Assembly (NCBI GenBank): GCA_019090455.1
Contig: JAHRWA010000074.1
Span: 1 to 64,000 of the forward strand
DNA length: 64,000 nucleotides
Reading direction: 5' to 3'
DNA from: Pseudomonadales bacterium
GTDB taxonomy: Bacteria; Pseudomonadota; Gammaproteobacteria; Pseudomonadales; DC-out160
The position numbers and the translations under genes are program-made. The notes under the pieces are model-generated. The model saw only the letters and a program-made list of their open reading frames with translations. It was not told where the DNA came from and did not search any database. This document shows positions 1 to 8,721 of this stretch, one piece after another; within the stretch, counting starts at the first letter, position 1, and each line of letters starts with the position of its first letter.

Positions 1-159
1 CTTTATTTATAGTCTTTTTCGCAAACTCATTATAAATTATTAGAGGGTTTCAGGCCTTCTTTTTTTATCTCTTAATGGGACAGCAGTGATACCAAACCAT
101 TCATAATTTATCATTTGATAGTCTCGATTCTTTTGTAGCCCTATCCAACACCTATGGTA

Positions 160-1431
160 TTACGCTTTTTCTAACGCCTGACTAACATCAGCAATGATAT
201 CGTCGATGTGTTCAATGCCCACTGATATTCGGATCAAATCAGCACTCACGCCTGCAGCGGCGAGTTCATCTTCGTTCAACTGCCGATGAGTCGTGGAAGC
301 AGGATGACACGCTAGCGATTTCGCATCACCGATATTCACCAGTCGCAAAATCATCTCAAGAGAATCAATAAAACGACTTGCTGATTCAATCCCGCCAGTA
401 ACACCAAAACTCAAAATCCCAGATGCTTTTCCGGAAGTGATCTTTTGGCAATTGGCATAATAAGGGCTATCCGGTAAGGCTGCGTACTTCACCCATTCTA
501 CTTTATCGTGTTGCTGTAGATAGGCAGCGAGTTTTTCAGCATTTTCACAGTGGCGATCCATACGTAAACCCAAGGTTTCAAGCCCCTGTAAGATTTGAAA
601 TGCATTCATTGGCGATATCGCCGCTCCGGTATTTCTCAGTGGACCGACTCGACAGCGCCCTATATAAGCCGCTTCCCCTAGAGCCTCGGTATAAACCACG
701 CCATGATAAGACGGATCAGGTTCATTCAATATCGGAAAGCGCTGCTTGTTGCCCGCCCAATCGAATTTTCCCGAATCAATAATGACGCCACCAATAGAAG
801 TACCATGTCCCCCAATATACTTGGTAAGTGAATGCACAACGATATCGGCACCTAACTCAAATGGACGACACAAATAAGGCGTCGCCACCGTATTATCAAC
901 AATCAAGGGCACGCCGTGTTTATGTGCGATTGTCGCCAAGCGAGCAATGTCGACTATGTTGCCTGCAGGATTGCCGATGGATTCACAGAAAATCGCTTTC
1001 GTTTTTTCATCAATTGATTTCTCAAAGCCATCAAAATCCTCATGAGAAATCATCCTAACTTCGACACCTTGCCTAGGTAGCGTGTGCGCAAAGAAATTAT
1101 AGGTTCCACCATAAAGTTGGCTAGCACTAACGATATTCTCTCCCGCTTCACAAATGCATTGAAGAGAATAAGTAATTGCCGCCATACCGGAGGCGACACA
1201 TAGAGCGCCGATGCCACCTTCCATTGCAGCAATACGTTTTTCTAATACATCGGTGGTTGGATTCATAATGCGGGTATAAATATTACCCGGCACTTTCAGA
1301 TCGAATAAATCAGCACCATGCTGAGTGTCATCAAAAGTATAAGAGGTTGTCTGATAAATCGGAACAGCTGCGGCTTTAGTCGTCTCGTCCGATTGATATC
1401 CTTCGTGTAAAGCAATTGATTCTAGTTTCAT
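160..1431 (-). CDS. metY: O-acetylhomoserine sulfhydrylase (MetY-type, PLP enzyme)
   Basis: This is a Cys/Met-metabolism PLP enzyme of fold type I, 423 aa, predicted to form homocysteine from O-acetylhomoserine and sulfide in the cytosol. The PLP lysine lies in the [10 protein letters not shown] motif (K204) and the cofactor aspartate in VDNT (D179). The length and the insertion around [10 protein letters not shown] fit MetY rather than MetB/MetC. I chose the ATG at 1431 over an upstream one at 1476 because the family N-terminus ([11 protein letters not shown]) starts there and an AGGGAAAGA stretch precedes it. It is the first gene seen and appears monocistronic. A methionine gamma-lyase-like specificity cannot be excluded from sequence alone. 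Confidence 0.9.
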   Translation of the reverse strand: MKLESIALHEGYQSDETTKAAAVPIYQTTSYTFDDTQHGADLFDLKVPGNIYTRIMNPTTDVLEKRIAAMEGGIGALCVASGMAAITYSLQCICEAGENIVSASQLYGGTYNFFAHTLPRQGVEVRMISHEDFDGFEKSIDEKTKAIFCESIGNPAGNIVDIARLATIAHKHGVPLIVDNTVATPYLCRPFELGADIVVHSLTKYIGGHGTSIGGVIIDSGKFDWAGNKQRFPILNEPDPSYHGVVYTEALGEAAYIGRCRVGPLRNTGAAISPMNAFQILQGLETLGLRMDRHCENAEKLAAYLQQHDKVEWVKYAALPDSPYYANCQKITSGKASGILSFGVTGGIESASRFIDSLEMILRLVNIGDAKSLACHPASTTHRQLNEDELAAAGVSADLIRISVGIEHIDDIIADVSQALEKA

Positions 1432-1613
1432 CGTCTTTCCCTGCGTAGTTTCGATTTTCGTTGAGAACATGAGCACTGGTCTAGTGCAACCAGACTAACA
1501 GCCTAATTAAGATATAGTCACATCTTTTATTGCCATGGATTTTTTAAACGAACTAAATTCAGCCCTCCGATGACACTGTAAAAAATCGGTGTCAACGGAG
1601 CTCAGCTGCACAC

Positions 1614-2024
1614 TTAGTTTTTTGAGCCATCATAAATCGTTGGGTATTGCGGTAAATCATCTGCAATGACAAACCACTCTGGCTTTTCGCTCACCCACAT
1701 GTGTGCTGTTATCTGGGTTTCCGGATTAAAGTTAAGACCACCAAGACGAACTCTAACAAATGCAGGCTCCTCCCCTACCGATGCATAGATAGGGGAAGCA
1801 CATTGAGAACAAAAATATCGGAATTTATTTGGACTTGATTCATATACAGATATAAAGTTTTTTCCCTCAATAAATTCGAACTTTTCAAAGGGTATCTTAG
1901 CATTAGCAGTGAACGCTGAGCCCGTCACTTTTCTGCATGCTTCGCAATAACAGTAACGCACATCTCCAAGAGCGCCCCGAACTCTGTATTTTATTTTTCC
2001 GCAGAGACAAGATCCTGTATTCAT
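1614..2024 (-). CDS. GFA/CENP-V domain zinc protein
   Basis: A 136-aa single-domain protein of the GFA (glutathione-dependent formaldehyde-activating, CENP-V-like) family. The zinc cysteines are visible as C6xC8, C25xC27xxC30 and C72xxC75, the full set expected for the fold. Members bind zinc and some bind glutathione adducts, but most, probably including this one, have no proven substrate. It is cytosolic, with no signal peptide. It stands alone, with 137 bp to the metY gene and about 460 bp of non-coding DNA upstream. Family assignment is firm; a formaldehyde role is not supported by context. Confidence 0.85.
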   Translation of the reverse strand: MNTGSCLCGKIKYRVRGALGDVRYCYCEACRKVTGSAFTANAKIPFEKFEFIEGKNFISVYESSPNKFRYFCSQCASPIYASVGEEPAFVRVRLGGLNFNPETQITAHMWVSEKPEWFVIADDLPQYPTIYDGSKN

Positions 2025-2486
2025 AATTTACCTATAAAAATTTTTCACCAGCAATTACATGACATGGGTTAAACCCTCGAGTATCTGTGAGTAACGCGAG
2101 GCAACGTATTATGGCCTTGATAATACATTAATCACAAAACAGGACTCAAATCTCTAGTTAACACATCGACTCTTGTCTAAAGTGATCACTACAAGCTGCC
2201 CACCTCTTTACACAACACAGAGAATTACCTGAAAGCATAAAATCACCATGACAAGCACTAGTGGCATTATGGCTTGCATTAAAAGCGGGTTGAAACAAAC
2301 GGGGATGATCGAAAACCACTATTAGCGGAATGAGGTATGAACGGAAGAAGGTTCGTTCACCAACTAAAGAGAGATGTGGCCTGCCTCACAATGAGGCTAA
2401 GCAATACTGAAACCAGAAACGAAAAATGCCATTGTTGTTAGCAATGGCACTCTCAAAAAGTAAGTAAGTTAAGCTATTATTCCCAG
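2025..2486. other. Non-coding gap with a minus-strand terminator
   Basis: No convincing gene is seen here. The only structure I can support is the hairpin at 2421-2449. The remainder has scattered stops in all frames and no tRNA-like fold. Confidence 0.5.
2421..2449 (-). terminator. Rho-independent terminator of the 88-aa gene
   Basis: On the minus strand, 8-bp arms TGCCATTG/CAATGGCA (2442-2449 and 2427-2434) enclose a 7-nt loop and are followed by TTTTTC. The hairpin lies 38 nt beyond the stop codon of the small gene at 2487-2753. Confidence 0.75.
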
Positions 2487-2753
2487 CTACAGATCAAGAT
2501 TACGCGTCAAAACACTTGATGATGTAATAATACGTGTAGTGCGATAAAGCTCAGGGTGTTTCTCGCTATCGGTATAACGCATTGGCTCGCCAGACGTTGG
2601 ACTAACAAACCAGGAGGTTTCTGGGCGGGCGTCACCTAGCTGCTTTTTAAGCGCTTGTGGTGTAATACCTATCGCTTCAGCCGCCGCGTTGAACGTGCAA
2701 CGTGTCTTAACTTCGTTTAGGTAATCTATTACCACGGTAATTTTCTCTTCCAC
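2487..2753 (-). CDS. Small hypothetical protein with HTH-like N-terminus
   Basis: An 88-aa cytosolic protein that I cannot assign to a named family. Residues about 20-40 (FNAAAEAIGITPQALKKQLG) read like a helix-turn-helix: an alanine-rich helix, a turn at GIT, and a recognition-like helix. The C-terminal half is polar with no known motif. The start is a GTG at 2753, supported by AAGGAG 9 nt upstream. The gene looks like an independent transcription unit: a TATAAT box lies about 112 nt upstream and a strong terminator follows. It might be a small DNA-binding protein; this is inference from the HTH-like pattern only. Confidence 0.7.
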   Translation of the reverse strand: MEEKITVVIDYLNEVKTRCTFNAAAEAIGITPQALKKQLGDARPETSWFVSPTSGEPMRYTDSEKHPELYRTTRIITSSSVLTRNLDL

Positions 2754-2864
2754 TACGATAAGCTCCTTGTAAAGTTAACGCCTACAGCAGGATACGCATA
2801 ACGGCCTGACTGTCTTGACTTGCTAGCAATTGTTATGTGTAAAGTCTACATGTACAAACCGGTA

Positions 2865-2893
2865 ATTATACACATTGGACGATAACATGAGAA
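2865..2893 (-). promoter_or_regulatory. Putative sigma-70 promoter of the 88-aa gene
   Basis: On the minus strand a perfect TATAAT (2865-2870) follows a weak TTCTCA -35 with 17-nt spacing. Transcription would start about 100 nt before the GTG start, leaving a long leader. It overlaps the start of the vapB remnant on the opposite strand. Confidence 0.35.
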
Positions 2894-3063
2894 CTAATAT
2901 TGTTATAAACGGTGAACTAATGGCGGTCGCTATAGAGGTGATAAGGACTACAACAACAAAAGCCGTTTAATTTGGCCTCAAGCCATCGGAAGACTAAAAA
3001 TACAAGAGGAAATAAAGACTTATAAAGAGCGATTATAAGTGGGCGGATACCATCAGGGCCGAT
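2887..3063 (+). pseudogene. Decayed VapB-family antitoxin gene
   Basis: The ATG at 2887 opens MRTNIVINGELMAVAI, the typical N-terminus of VapB antitoxins (pattern MRTNIxIDDELMxxA). The reading frame stops at a TAA (2968-2970) exactly where the family has a Glu codon (AV-E-xGLK), so a GAA to TAA change explains it. FGLK follows in frame. One base is then missing, after which RLKIQEEIKTYKERL (2991-3035) continues the family pattern. A single extra base at about 3036 restores LKW...IRAD, resembling the usual C-terminus. With one nonsense change and two frameshifts the gene must be inactive. No vapC toxin follows; a minus-strand permease occupies the downstream DNA. Confidence 0.72.
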
Positions 3064-3159
3064 CTAATATCGGTAGTCCAACACTGGGAACTAAAAGCGC
3101 TGAGAACTCTGAGCATTAGCAAATAATGGATTCCAGTTATATTTTCTTACCCCCACAAT

Positions 3160-4032
3160 TCAACATCGGCTATGTTCTGCATTATATTTCCCTAAAACCA
3201 CTATAAATATACCACCAAGAACCATCGCGGCTGAAACTATAAGACGAAATGTAATTGTCTCCGATACAAATATTACACCTCCCAATGCGGCGATAACAGG
3301 AACAGATAATTGTAGAACGGCGGCTTGAGTAGAAGAAAGTCCGCCGAGAGCGATATACCATATTGTGTACCCGATAGCCGATGTTACCCCACCAGATAAT
3401 AAAGCTAAGGCGATTCCTTCAATGGAATAACTTATGGTATTTAGGGTAAAGAAGGCTAATAGAAAAACGAGAGGGGTAGTCCTTAAAAAATTATAACCGG
3501 TGTCTCTGAGTGGACTCTTGGAACCACGCCCTTTCAAAGTATAAATACCCCACGCAATTCCGGCCAATGTCATAAGCACAAACCCCTTAACCGATGGCGT
3601 GGAAACACTAGGCAAAATAAGATAAATAAAACCTACAAACGCAATAACAACACCAATCCATTCGCTAATACGCAATCGTCCACCTGACATTAGAGACAGC
3701 AATATCATTGTGATCTGAACTGAGCTAAACAAAATCAGTGCGCCTGTACCTGTGTCTAATGAGATATACGCAAATGAAAATGTTGTGGCGTAAACAAATA
3801 GCATACCGCTTGCAAACCAACTTCCTCTTGAGGAAGTCTCTGTCGGTTTTCGAGTTGCGCCCATAATGATGAGAAGAACAAAGGTTCCGGACAGCAAACG
3901 TATAACAGTAAAACTGGATGCATCAATGGCTCCATTCCCCAGTGCCAATCGGCATAATACCGAATTAGCGGAAAATGCAATGAGTGCCAGACAGGTCAGA
4001 ATGATAACTTTAAATATATCGCTTCTAATCAA
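3160..4032 (-). CDS. EamA/DMT-family permease
   Basis: A 290-aa inner-membrane protein with about ten hydrophobic segments in two homologous halves, the EamA layout of the drug/metabolite transporter superfamily. Recognisable features are the N-terminal SANSVLCRLALG, the centre TLAGIAWGIYTLKGRGS and the C-terminal AVLQLSVPVIAALGGVIFVSE, which repeats the pattern of the first half. Such proteins export small metabolites, amino acids or drugs; the substrate cannot be read from the sequence. It stands alone, with a vapB remnant downstream and a YdjM-like gene upstream on the same strand. Confidence 0.85.
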   Translation of the reverse strand: MIRSDIFKVIILTCLALIAFSANSVLCRLALGNGAIDASSFTVIRLLSGTFVLLIIMGATRKPTETSSRGSWFASGMLFVYATTFSFAYISLDTGTGALILFSSVQITMILLSLMSGGRLRISEWIGVVIAFVGFIYLILPSVSTPSVKGFVLMTLAGIAWGIYTLKGRGSKSPLRDTGYNFLRTTPLVFLLAFFTLNTISYSIEGIALALLSGGVTSAIGYTIWYIALGGLSSTQAAVLQLSVPVIAALGGVIFVSETITFRLIVSAAMVLGGIFIVVLGKYNAEHSRC

Positions 4033-4144
4033 TTTTAACCCTTAGGGTATGCTGAACTGATCTAAGTGCTTCAGTGTTAATTCGCTAATCGTTAAAGTTA
4101 CAGCTGCGTAGCAAACCGGGATTTTCTCCTGATGCAGCAACTCA

Positions 4145-4639
4145 TCAGATTTTGTTGAAGCGCCAACTAACAAAGTAGTAAATTGCTGCACCCATTAACC
4201 CAGAATATAAACACACCTTATGCAAAGCCGAGATTGAGATGATGCCATGAAATGGGTTGTCTAATGTCACTGGATAAAATGGCTCTACGTCTGCATGCAT
4301 TATGCTATCTAGAAAGACATGGCTAAAGCTACCAATAAACGCACTGAGGAAGCATACCCACCAAATAATTTTAATCGGTTTATCTTTGGATAATCCGATA
4401 ATAATGAGACCCAGCTCTGAAAGATATTTTCCGGTTAATGCTGAGAATATAGCTAACAATACTGCACCAACGTAGGTATGAGTAAAACCATGAAGATGCC
4501 CTTCAGCTGTTATTAATACGATTAAAGGCTGTATATCCATTACGATTTGAGTCCAGCCAAACACCATGAGGCTAAAGCTACTTTGCAAGATAGCTTTTAA
4601 TAGTATTCCCGGACCCATATGTATTGGCGTAAAAGGCAT
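4145..4639 (-). CDS. YdjM/DUF457-like membrane protein (putative metal-dependent hydrolase)
   Basis: A 164-aa protein with about four membrane segments. Conserved polar residues are placed as in membrane-bound YdjM/YbcI-type predicted metal hydrolases: H7 in MPFTPIHMGPG, D35, a His-rich stretch in EGHLHGFTHTY, and HVFLDSIMHADVEPFYP near residues 107-120. These His/Asp could coordinate a metal at the membrane face. The function of the family is unknown. The gene is AT-rich relative to the core genes, like its upstream neighbour, which suggests an accessory block. Confidence 0.65.
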   Translation of the reverse strand: MPFTPIHMGPGILLKAILQSSFSLMVFGWTQIVMDIQPLIVLITAEGHLHGFTHTYVGAVLLAIFSALTGKYLSELGLIIIGLSKDKPIKIIWWVCFLSAFIGSFSHVFLDSIMHADVEPFYPVTLDNPFHGIISISALHKVCLYSGLMGAAIYYFVSWRFNKI

Positions 4640-4813
4640 CTTTACTCCTAGTTTTTTTCAAATTTTTTCACTTCTATAAATTCAAAAAATAGTTTTAGCT
4701 GTTTCTAAACTATCCCACTTTGAAAAGTAAATTTTTGTTCTACCACAAAGGATCAGTATCCTTATTATTTACTTTTCACAGCATCAATTGCAGACAATAG
4801 ATTTTGATAACCC

Positions 4814-5218
4814 CTATAGAGAATCCCAAAAGACCCCGTAAGCACCCAACAATATAGATTCAATTATTGCATAAGGTACATGCTTTACAACATCTATAGC
4901 TGCAACACCTGCTGCACCTGCTGTCTGCAGCGCAGTGTCTCCATAATCAGACATCTCATCATTAATGTCTGAAGTTAGTATTTTTAGTACCTCACTATTG
5001 TCTTTCTTAACCTTACATATTATTTCAATTTCGTATCTATTTTCGAAATTTATATTTCTGCATTGATACTTTTTACCACTTCGTTTAAGAACTTCCTCTA
5101 ACTCCTTTTTGCCAGATAGTTGCACATATGCGTTTTCATTAATGCTTGCGATGGATTGGCAACCGCTAAAACACACTAAGGCCATATACAGAAATATTTT
5201 ATACTTAATAGTCTTCAC
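4814..5218 (-). CDS. Hypothetical small lipoprotein
   Basis: A 134-aa protein with a type II signal peptide: basic MKTIKYK, hydrophobic LYMALVCF, lipobox FSGC (C20). The middle is Lys/Glu-rich with two further Cys (C53 and C67 region). The C-terminal third is Ala/Gly-rich and hydrophobic (TAGAAGVAAIDVV, SILLGAYGVFW), suggesting membrane contact. I do not recognise a family. The AT-rich coding sequence and surrounding DNA (4640-5320) differ from the neighbours and are compatible with recent acquisition. Confidence 0.6.
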   Translation of the reverse strand: MKTIKYKIFLYMALVCFSGCQSIASINENAYVQLSGKKELEEVLKRSGKKYQCRNINFENRYEIEIICKVKKDNSEVLKILTSDINDEMSDYGDTALQTAGAAGVAAIDVVKHVPYAIIESILLGAYGVFWDSL

Positions 5219-5326
5219 TTTATCCTATGCCTTATTAATATTTCATTAGTAGGAAACCGTAAAAAAATACCCAAAGCCAATAAGCTTCAGGTATCTTCCT
5301 AACAACCAAACTAAACAACTAACCCA

Positions 5327-7114
5327 TCACCCAAAACTCTCAACGCCTTTCCAATATTTCTCTTCAAGTTGACGCTTAATCAGTTTCCCAGACAGCTGTC
5401 GCGGTAGCTCTTTTTCGAAATCGACAATTTTCGGTATTTTAAATCCATACAATCCCTCTTGCTTACAAAACTGCAATACCTCTTCAGCACTCAGCACTTC
5501 ACCGTCCATTAGTTGAATAATGGCTGCGGGGACTTCTCCTAAATCTTCGTCGGGTGCTCGAATAACAGCGACATCGAAAACGCTAGGATGTTGTTTGATG
5601 ACGTTTTCAATTTCATTGGGGAAGAGGTTAACGCCGCCACAGATGATCATTTCTTTGGCGCGTGATGTGAGATAAAGAAATTCGTCTTCGTCTATATAAC
5701 CAATTAGACCATCGTCATACCAAGTGATGCCTTCTATCACTCGAAAGGCTTCTTCCGTTTTTGCTTTGTCGCCTTTGTACTGTAGACCTAACGCCATGGC
5801 CGATCGTACTAGGACTCGCCCTTCTTCTCCTGTTTTAGCCCACACATCATTTTCAACATCAAAGATTCGGCATTGCGCGGCCCGTGTTTTACCTACACTA
5901 TTATAACGATTGTCTTTTTGCTGATAATCCTCTGGCACTAGCACGGAGACTAATCCCGTTTCAGATGCACCGTAGTATTCCATAAAGATGTCTTTCTTGT
6001 TTCCCTGTGCGCGGAATAATGCGTTGATGTCTCGTTTGACTTGGGGAGGGCAAGGAGCCGCTGCGCAGATCAAGCTATTCATAGTGCTTAAGTCATATTT
6101 TGATTTCACCTCTGCTGGTAACGCTAGAACGCGCTCTAGCATTGTGGGCGCCACAAAAGTCCAATTAATGCGCTGATCTTGAATTAATTTTAAAAACTCT
6201 TCAGCACTAAACTTCTTCATCACCACTGCAGTGCCGCCTAAGAAGAATGGCAATACGGCAATTTGCACACCCGCATGATAGAGCGGGCCAGGAACAAGGG
6301 TGCGTATATTCTTTGTTTTAGAATCTTTACATTGCCCTATTTCATACCAGTGGAATGCGCCCACTTGCATGATAGTCATAGCTTTGGCTTGATCTTTCGT
6401 CGCGCCTCGACGTCTGTCATCAGAATCATCAGAGAGTACGGCACCCATTTCATCACTGTTGAGCAATTTTGGGGTTCCGGTGGTACCGCCACTATAAGGT
6501 GTGGGCGACATACCGAATGAGCCTATGGGGATTTCGCATTTGGATTTTGCAATGAGCTTTTCATAGGATACGTAACCTTCAGGAACGTTATCTCCCAAAA
6601 CAAGAATGTGTTCAACGGTTTTAAATTCCTGCTTAATGCTATCAATGACATCAAGATAGCTAGGATCAATAACCAACACGATAGCTTCTGCTTTATTGAC
6701 GCAAGCCACAATTTCCTTTGGTTTTAAATGCCAGTTCAACATCGGCATCGTTCGACCGCTCATTGCGGTGGCCAAATTGACCTCGAACCACTCGACGCAG
6801 TTTGGCAATAGTTCAGCCACTCGTGCACCCGTGGGAACACCAAGATCGGTTAAGCCATTCGCAAGTCGTAACACGCGATCTCGAAACTGTTTAAACGTCA
6901 CCGTATCGCCTTCACACACAATCGCTTCACGGTCACCCAACGTTTGCCAGTAGGAGGAGAAAAAAGCCTGCCCCTTATTAACGCCTTTTACTTTACTGAG
7001 ATAAATGGATTTTGCTGCGGTTAGCAAACCATTTGTTAAACCAACTTGTTTCGCAAGTCCAATACCGGCTCCTCGTGTCTGCTTGAGGCGCAACGCTTCT
7101 TTGCTTGTAGTCAT
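5327..7114 (-). CDS. Fatty acyl-CoA synthetase (AMP-binding)
   Basis: An ANL-superfamily ligase of 595 aa that should activate a carboxylic acid to its acyl-CoA through an acyl-adenylate. The P-loop YSGGTTGTPK lies near residues 207-216, the A5-type motif as YYGASETG, the aspartate loop as WYDDGLIGYIDEDEFLYLTSRAKEMI, and the catalytic lysine region as LPRQLSGKLIKRQLEE close to the C-terminus. An Asp/Arg-rich insertion (about residues 225-240, DSDDRRRGATKD) follows the P-loop. I chose the ATG at 7114 over 7189 because TAGGGAT precedes it and the homologous region begins there. It may feed the CoA-dependent catabolic genes at 31-38 kb. Confidence 0.88.
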   Translation of the reverse strand: MTTSKEALRLKQTRGAGIGLAKQVGLTNGLLTAAKSIYLSKVKGVNKGQAFFSSYWQTLGDREAIVCEGDTVTFKQFRDRVLRLANGLTDLGVPTGARVAELLPNCVEWFEVNLATAMSGRTMPMLNWHLKPKEIVACVNKAEAIVLVIDPSYLDVIDSIKQEFKTVEHILVLGDNVPEGYVSYEKLIAKSKCEIPIGSFGMSPTPYSGGTTGTPKLLNSDEMGAVLSDDSDDRRRGATKDQAKAMTIMQVGAFHWYEIGQCKDSKTKNIRTLVPGPLYHAGVQIAVLPFFLGGTAVVMKKFSAEEFLKLIQDQRINWTFVAPTMLERVLALPAEVKSKYDLSTMNSLICAAAPCPPQVKRDINALFRAQGNKKDIFMEYYGASETGLVSVLVPEDYQQKDNRYNSVGKTRAAQCRIFDVENDVWAKTGEEGRVLVRSAMALGLQYKGDKAKTEEAFRVIEGITWYDDGLIGYIDEDEFLYLTSRAKEMIICGGVNLFPNEIENVIKQHPSVFDVAVIRAPDEDLGEVPAAIIQLMDGEVLSAEEVLQFCKQEGLYGFKIPKIVDFEKELPRQLSGKLIKRQLEEKYWKGVESFG

Positions 7115-7417
7115 TGTGTGATCCCTAGGGTGGTTAATTTCGAGTAACTGACGACTGTTCTTATAATGCTTTAGTCGTGCTGTTGTCATATTATTAAGAC
7201 GGGACTATAAAAGTTCTTCGCTCTGATATCCATGAGTTCAGAATAATTATCAGCATGGAAGTGTTTTCGAAAATGCCGGATTATTCCATCTAAAGACGAT
7301 CTGAAGAAAAGTCGACGCCCAAAATATCCAATATACCACATAAAATCAATGGGTTATAAATTACGAATCCAATATAAGACGCATCCTTTATTAGACTTAA
7401 ATGATCTCAACCAGAAC

Positions 7418-8698
7418 TTACATCAACAAGCCCGCAATGGCGCCCGTCATACAGGTCGCGAGCGTGCCCGACACGATGGCTTTGCCGCCCAGCTCGACTA
7501 TCTCGGTACGTCGCGACGGCGCCATCGTAGTCAGTCCAGCAATCATAATTCCCAAACTGCCGAAATTAGCAAAACCGCACATTGCATATAATAAAATGAT
7601 TCGGCTTTTTTCACTCAATGTCCCTGCCGGAAGGTTCGCTAATTCAAGGTATGCCACAAACTCATTCAACACCGTTTTTGTTCCCATCAAGGCACCTGCA
7701 ATTTGCGCCTCTGCCCAGGGTACCCCCAACAGCCACATCACAGGCGACATAATGACTCCCAATAGTCGTTGCAGTGAAAGAGACTCGCCTCCCAACTCTG
7801 GCAGAAAACCTAGCAACTGATTCAGCAAACTCACCAGAGCCACAAGCACAATGAGCATCGCGATCACATTTAACAACAGCTTCAATCCCGATTCCGTTCC
7901 TTGAGTAATGGCATCCATGGTACTCGTTGCTGTTGATTCAGACATAACGTTTGGTGGTGCCCTATCCGAGTTAGAGTCCGAGTCAGATTCCAGATGAGTT
8001 AATGGGCTACCTTCCGGCACCATCACTAACGCAATAATAATGGCGGCGGGAGCACTGATCAGAGACGCCGTCAAAATATGTCCCATGACATTAGGTATGT
8101 AAGGCGCCAGTATGGAAGCGTATAAAACCATGACGGTCCCTGCCACCGTGGCCATTCCACAACTCATCACTATAAATAATTCACTACGAGTCATCGTCAA
8201 CAAATGCGGCTTTATAAACAAAGGAGCTTCAACCATACCCACGAAAACATTGGCAGCGGTAGACACACTCACAGCACCACTAATCTTCATACTCTTTTGT
8301 AGTAACTGAGAGAGCACATTAATAATTAAGGGTAAGACGCGCCAATAAAACAAAACAGAAGTGAGTGCGCTCACCACCAGTATCAACGGTAATGCGCGAA
8401 AGGCCAAAACAAAACTCGCGCCAGGGAAGCTTTCCTTAAAAGGTAGATCACCTCCGCCTAAATAACCAAATACCATGGCGGTACCCGCTGCCGTGCCTCT
8501 CTCCAACCAAAGCACAAACTCATTCAACAATAAAAAACTATCGCGCACCATCTCAACTTTGAGAAGTAAAACAGCCAAGATAAATTGAATGAGGAATCCA
8601 ACAGCTATCGTCTTCCACAATACTGCTCGTCTATTCTCACTGATCAGCCATGCGAAAAAAACCACAAACAATAACCCCAACACTCCTTGGTAGATCAT
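7418..8698 (-). CDS. NupC-type concentrative nucleoside transporter
   Basis: A 426-aa inner-membrane protein of the CNT family (cation/nucleoside symport). The N-terminal three-helix block, the GVSTAANVFVGMVEAPLFIKPHL-like region (FVGMVEAPL), and the C-terminal AGALMGTKTVLNEFVAYLEL and CGFANFGSLGIMIAG are the substrate- and sodium-site signatures. An Asp/Ser-rich insertion at about residues 237-258 (ESDSDSNSDRAPP) lies in a cytosolic loop and is not typical. It starts 23 bp after the stop of the upstream selO gene, so the two may be co-transcribed. Confidence 0.92.
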   Translation of the reverse strand: MIYQGVLGLLFVVFFAWLISENRRAVLWKTIAVGFLIQFILAVLLLKVEMVRDSFLLLNEFVLWLERGTAAGTAMVFGYLGGGDLPFKESFPGASFVLAFRALPLILVVSALTSVLFYWRVLPLIINVLSQLLQKSMKISGAVSVSTAANVFVGMVEAPLFIKPHLLTMTRSELFIVMSCGMATVAGTVMVLYASILAPYIPNVMGHILTASLISAPAAIIIALVMVPEGSPLTHLESDSDSNSDRAPPNVMSESTATSTMDAITQGTESGLKLLLNVIAMLIVLVALVSLLNQLLGFLPELGGESLSLQRLLGVIMSPVMWLLGVPWAEAQIAGALMGTKTVLNEFVAYLELANLPAGTLSEKSRIILLYAMCGFANFGSLGIMIAGLTTMAPSRRTEIVELGGKAIVSGTLATCMTGAIAGLLM

Positions 8699-8721
8699 TC
8701 CCTTTCCCTATTCGTTTTTTA

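Noticed and set aside
7401-7820. 139-residue plus-strand frame
   Set aside because: Antisense to the nupC-like gene 3' end; no family pattern.
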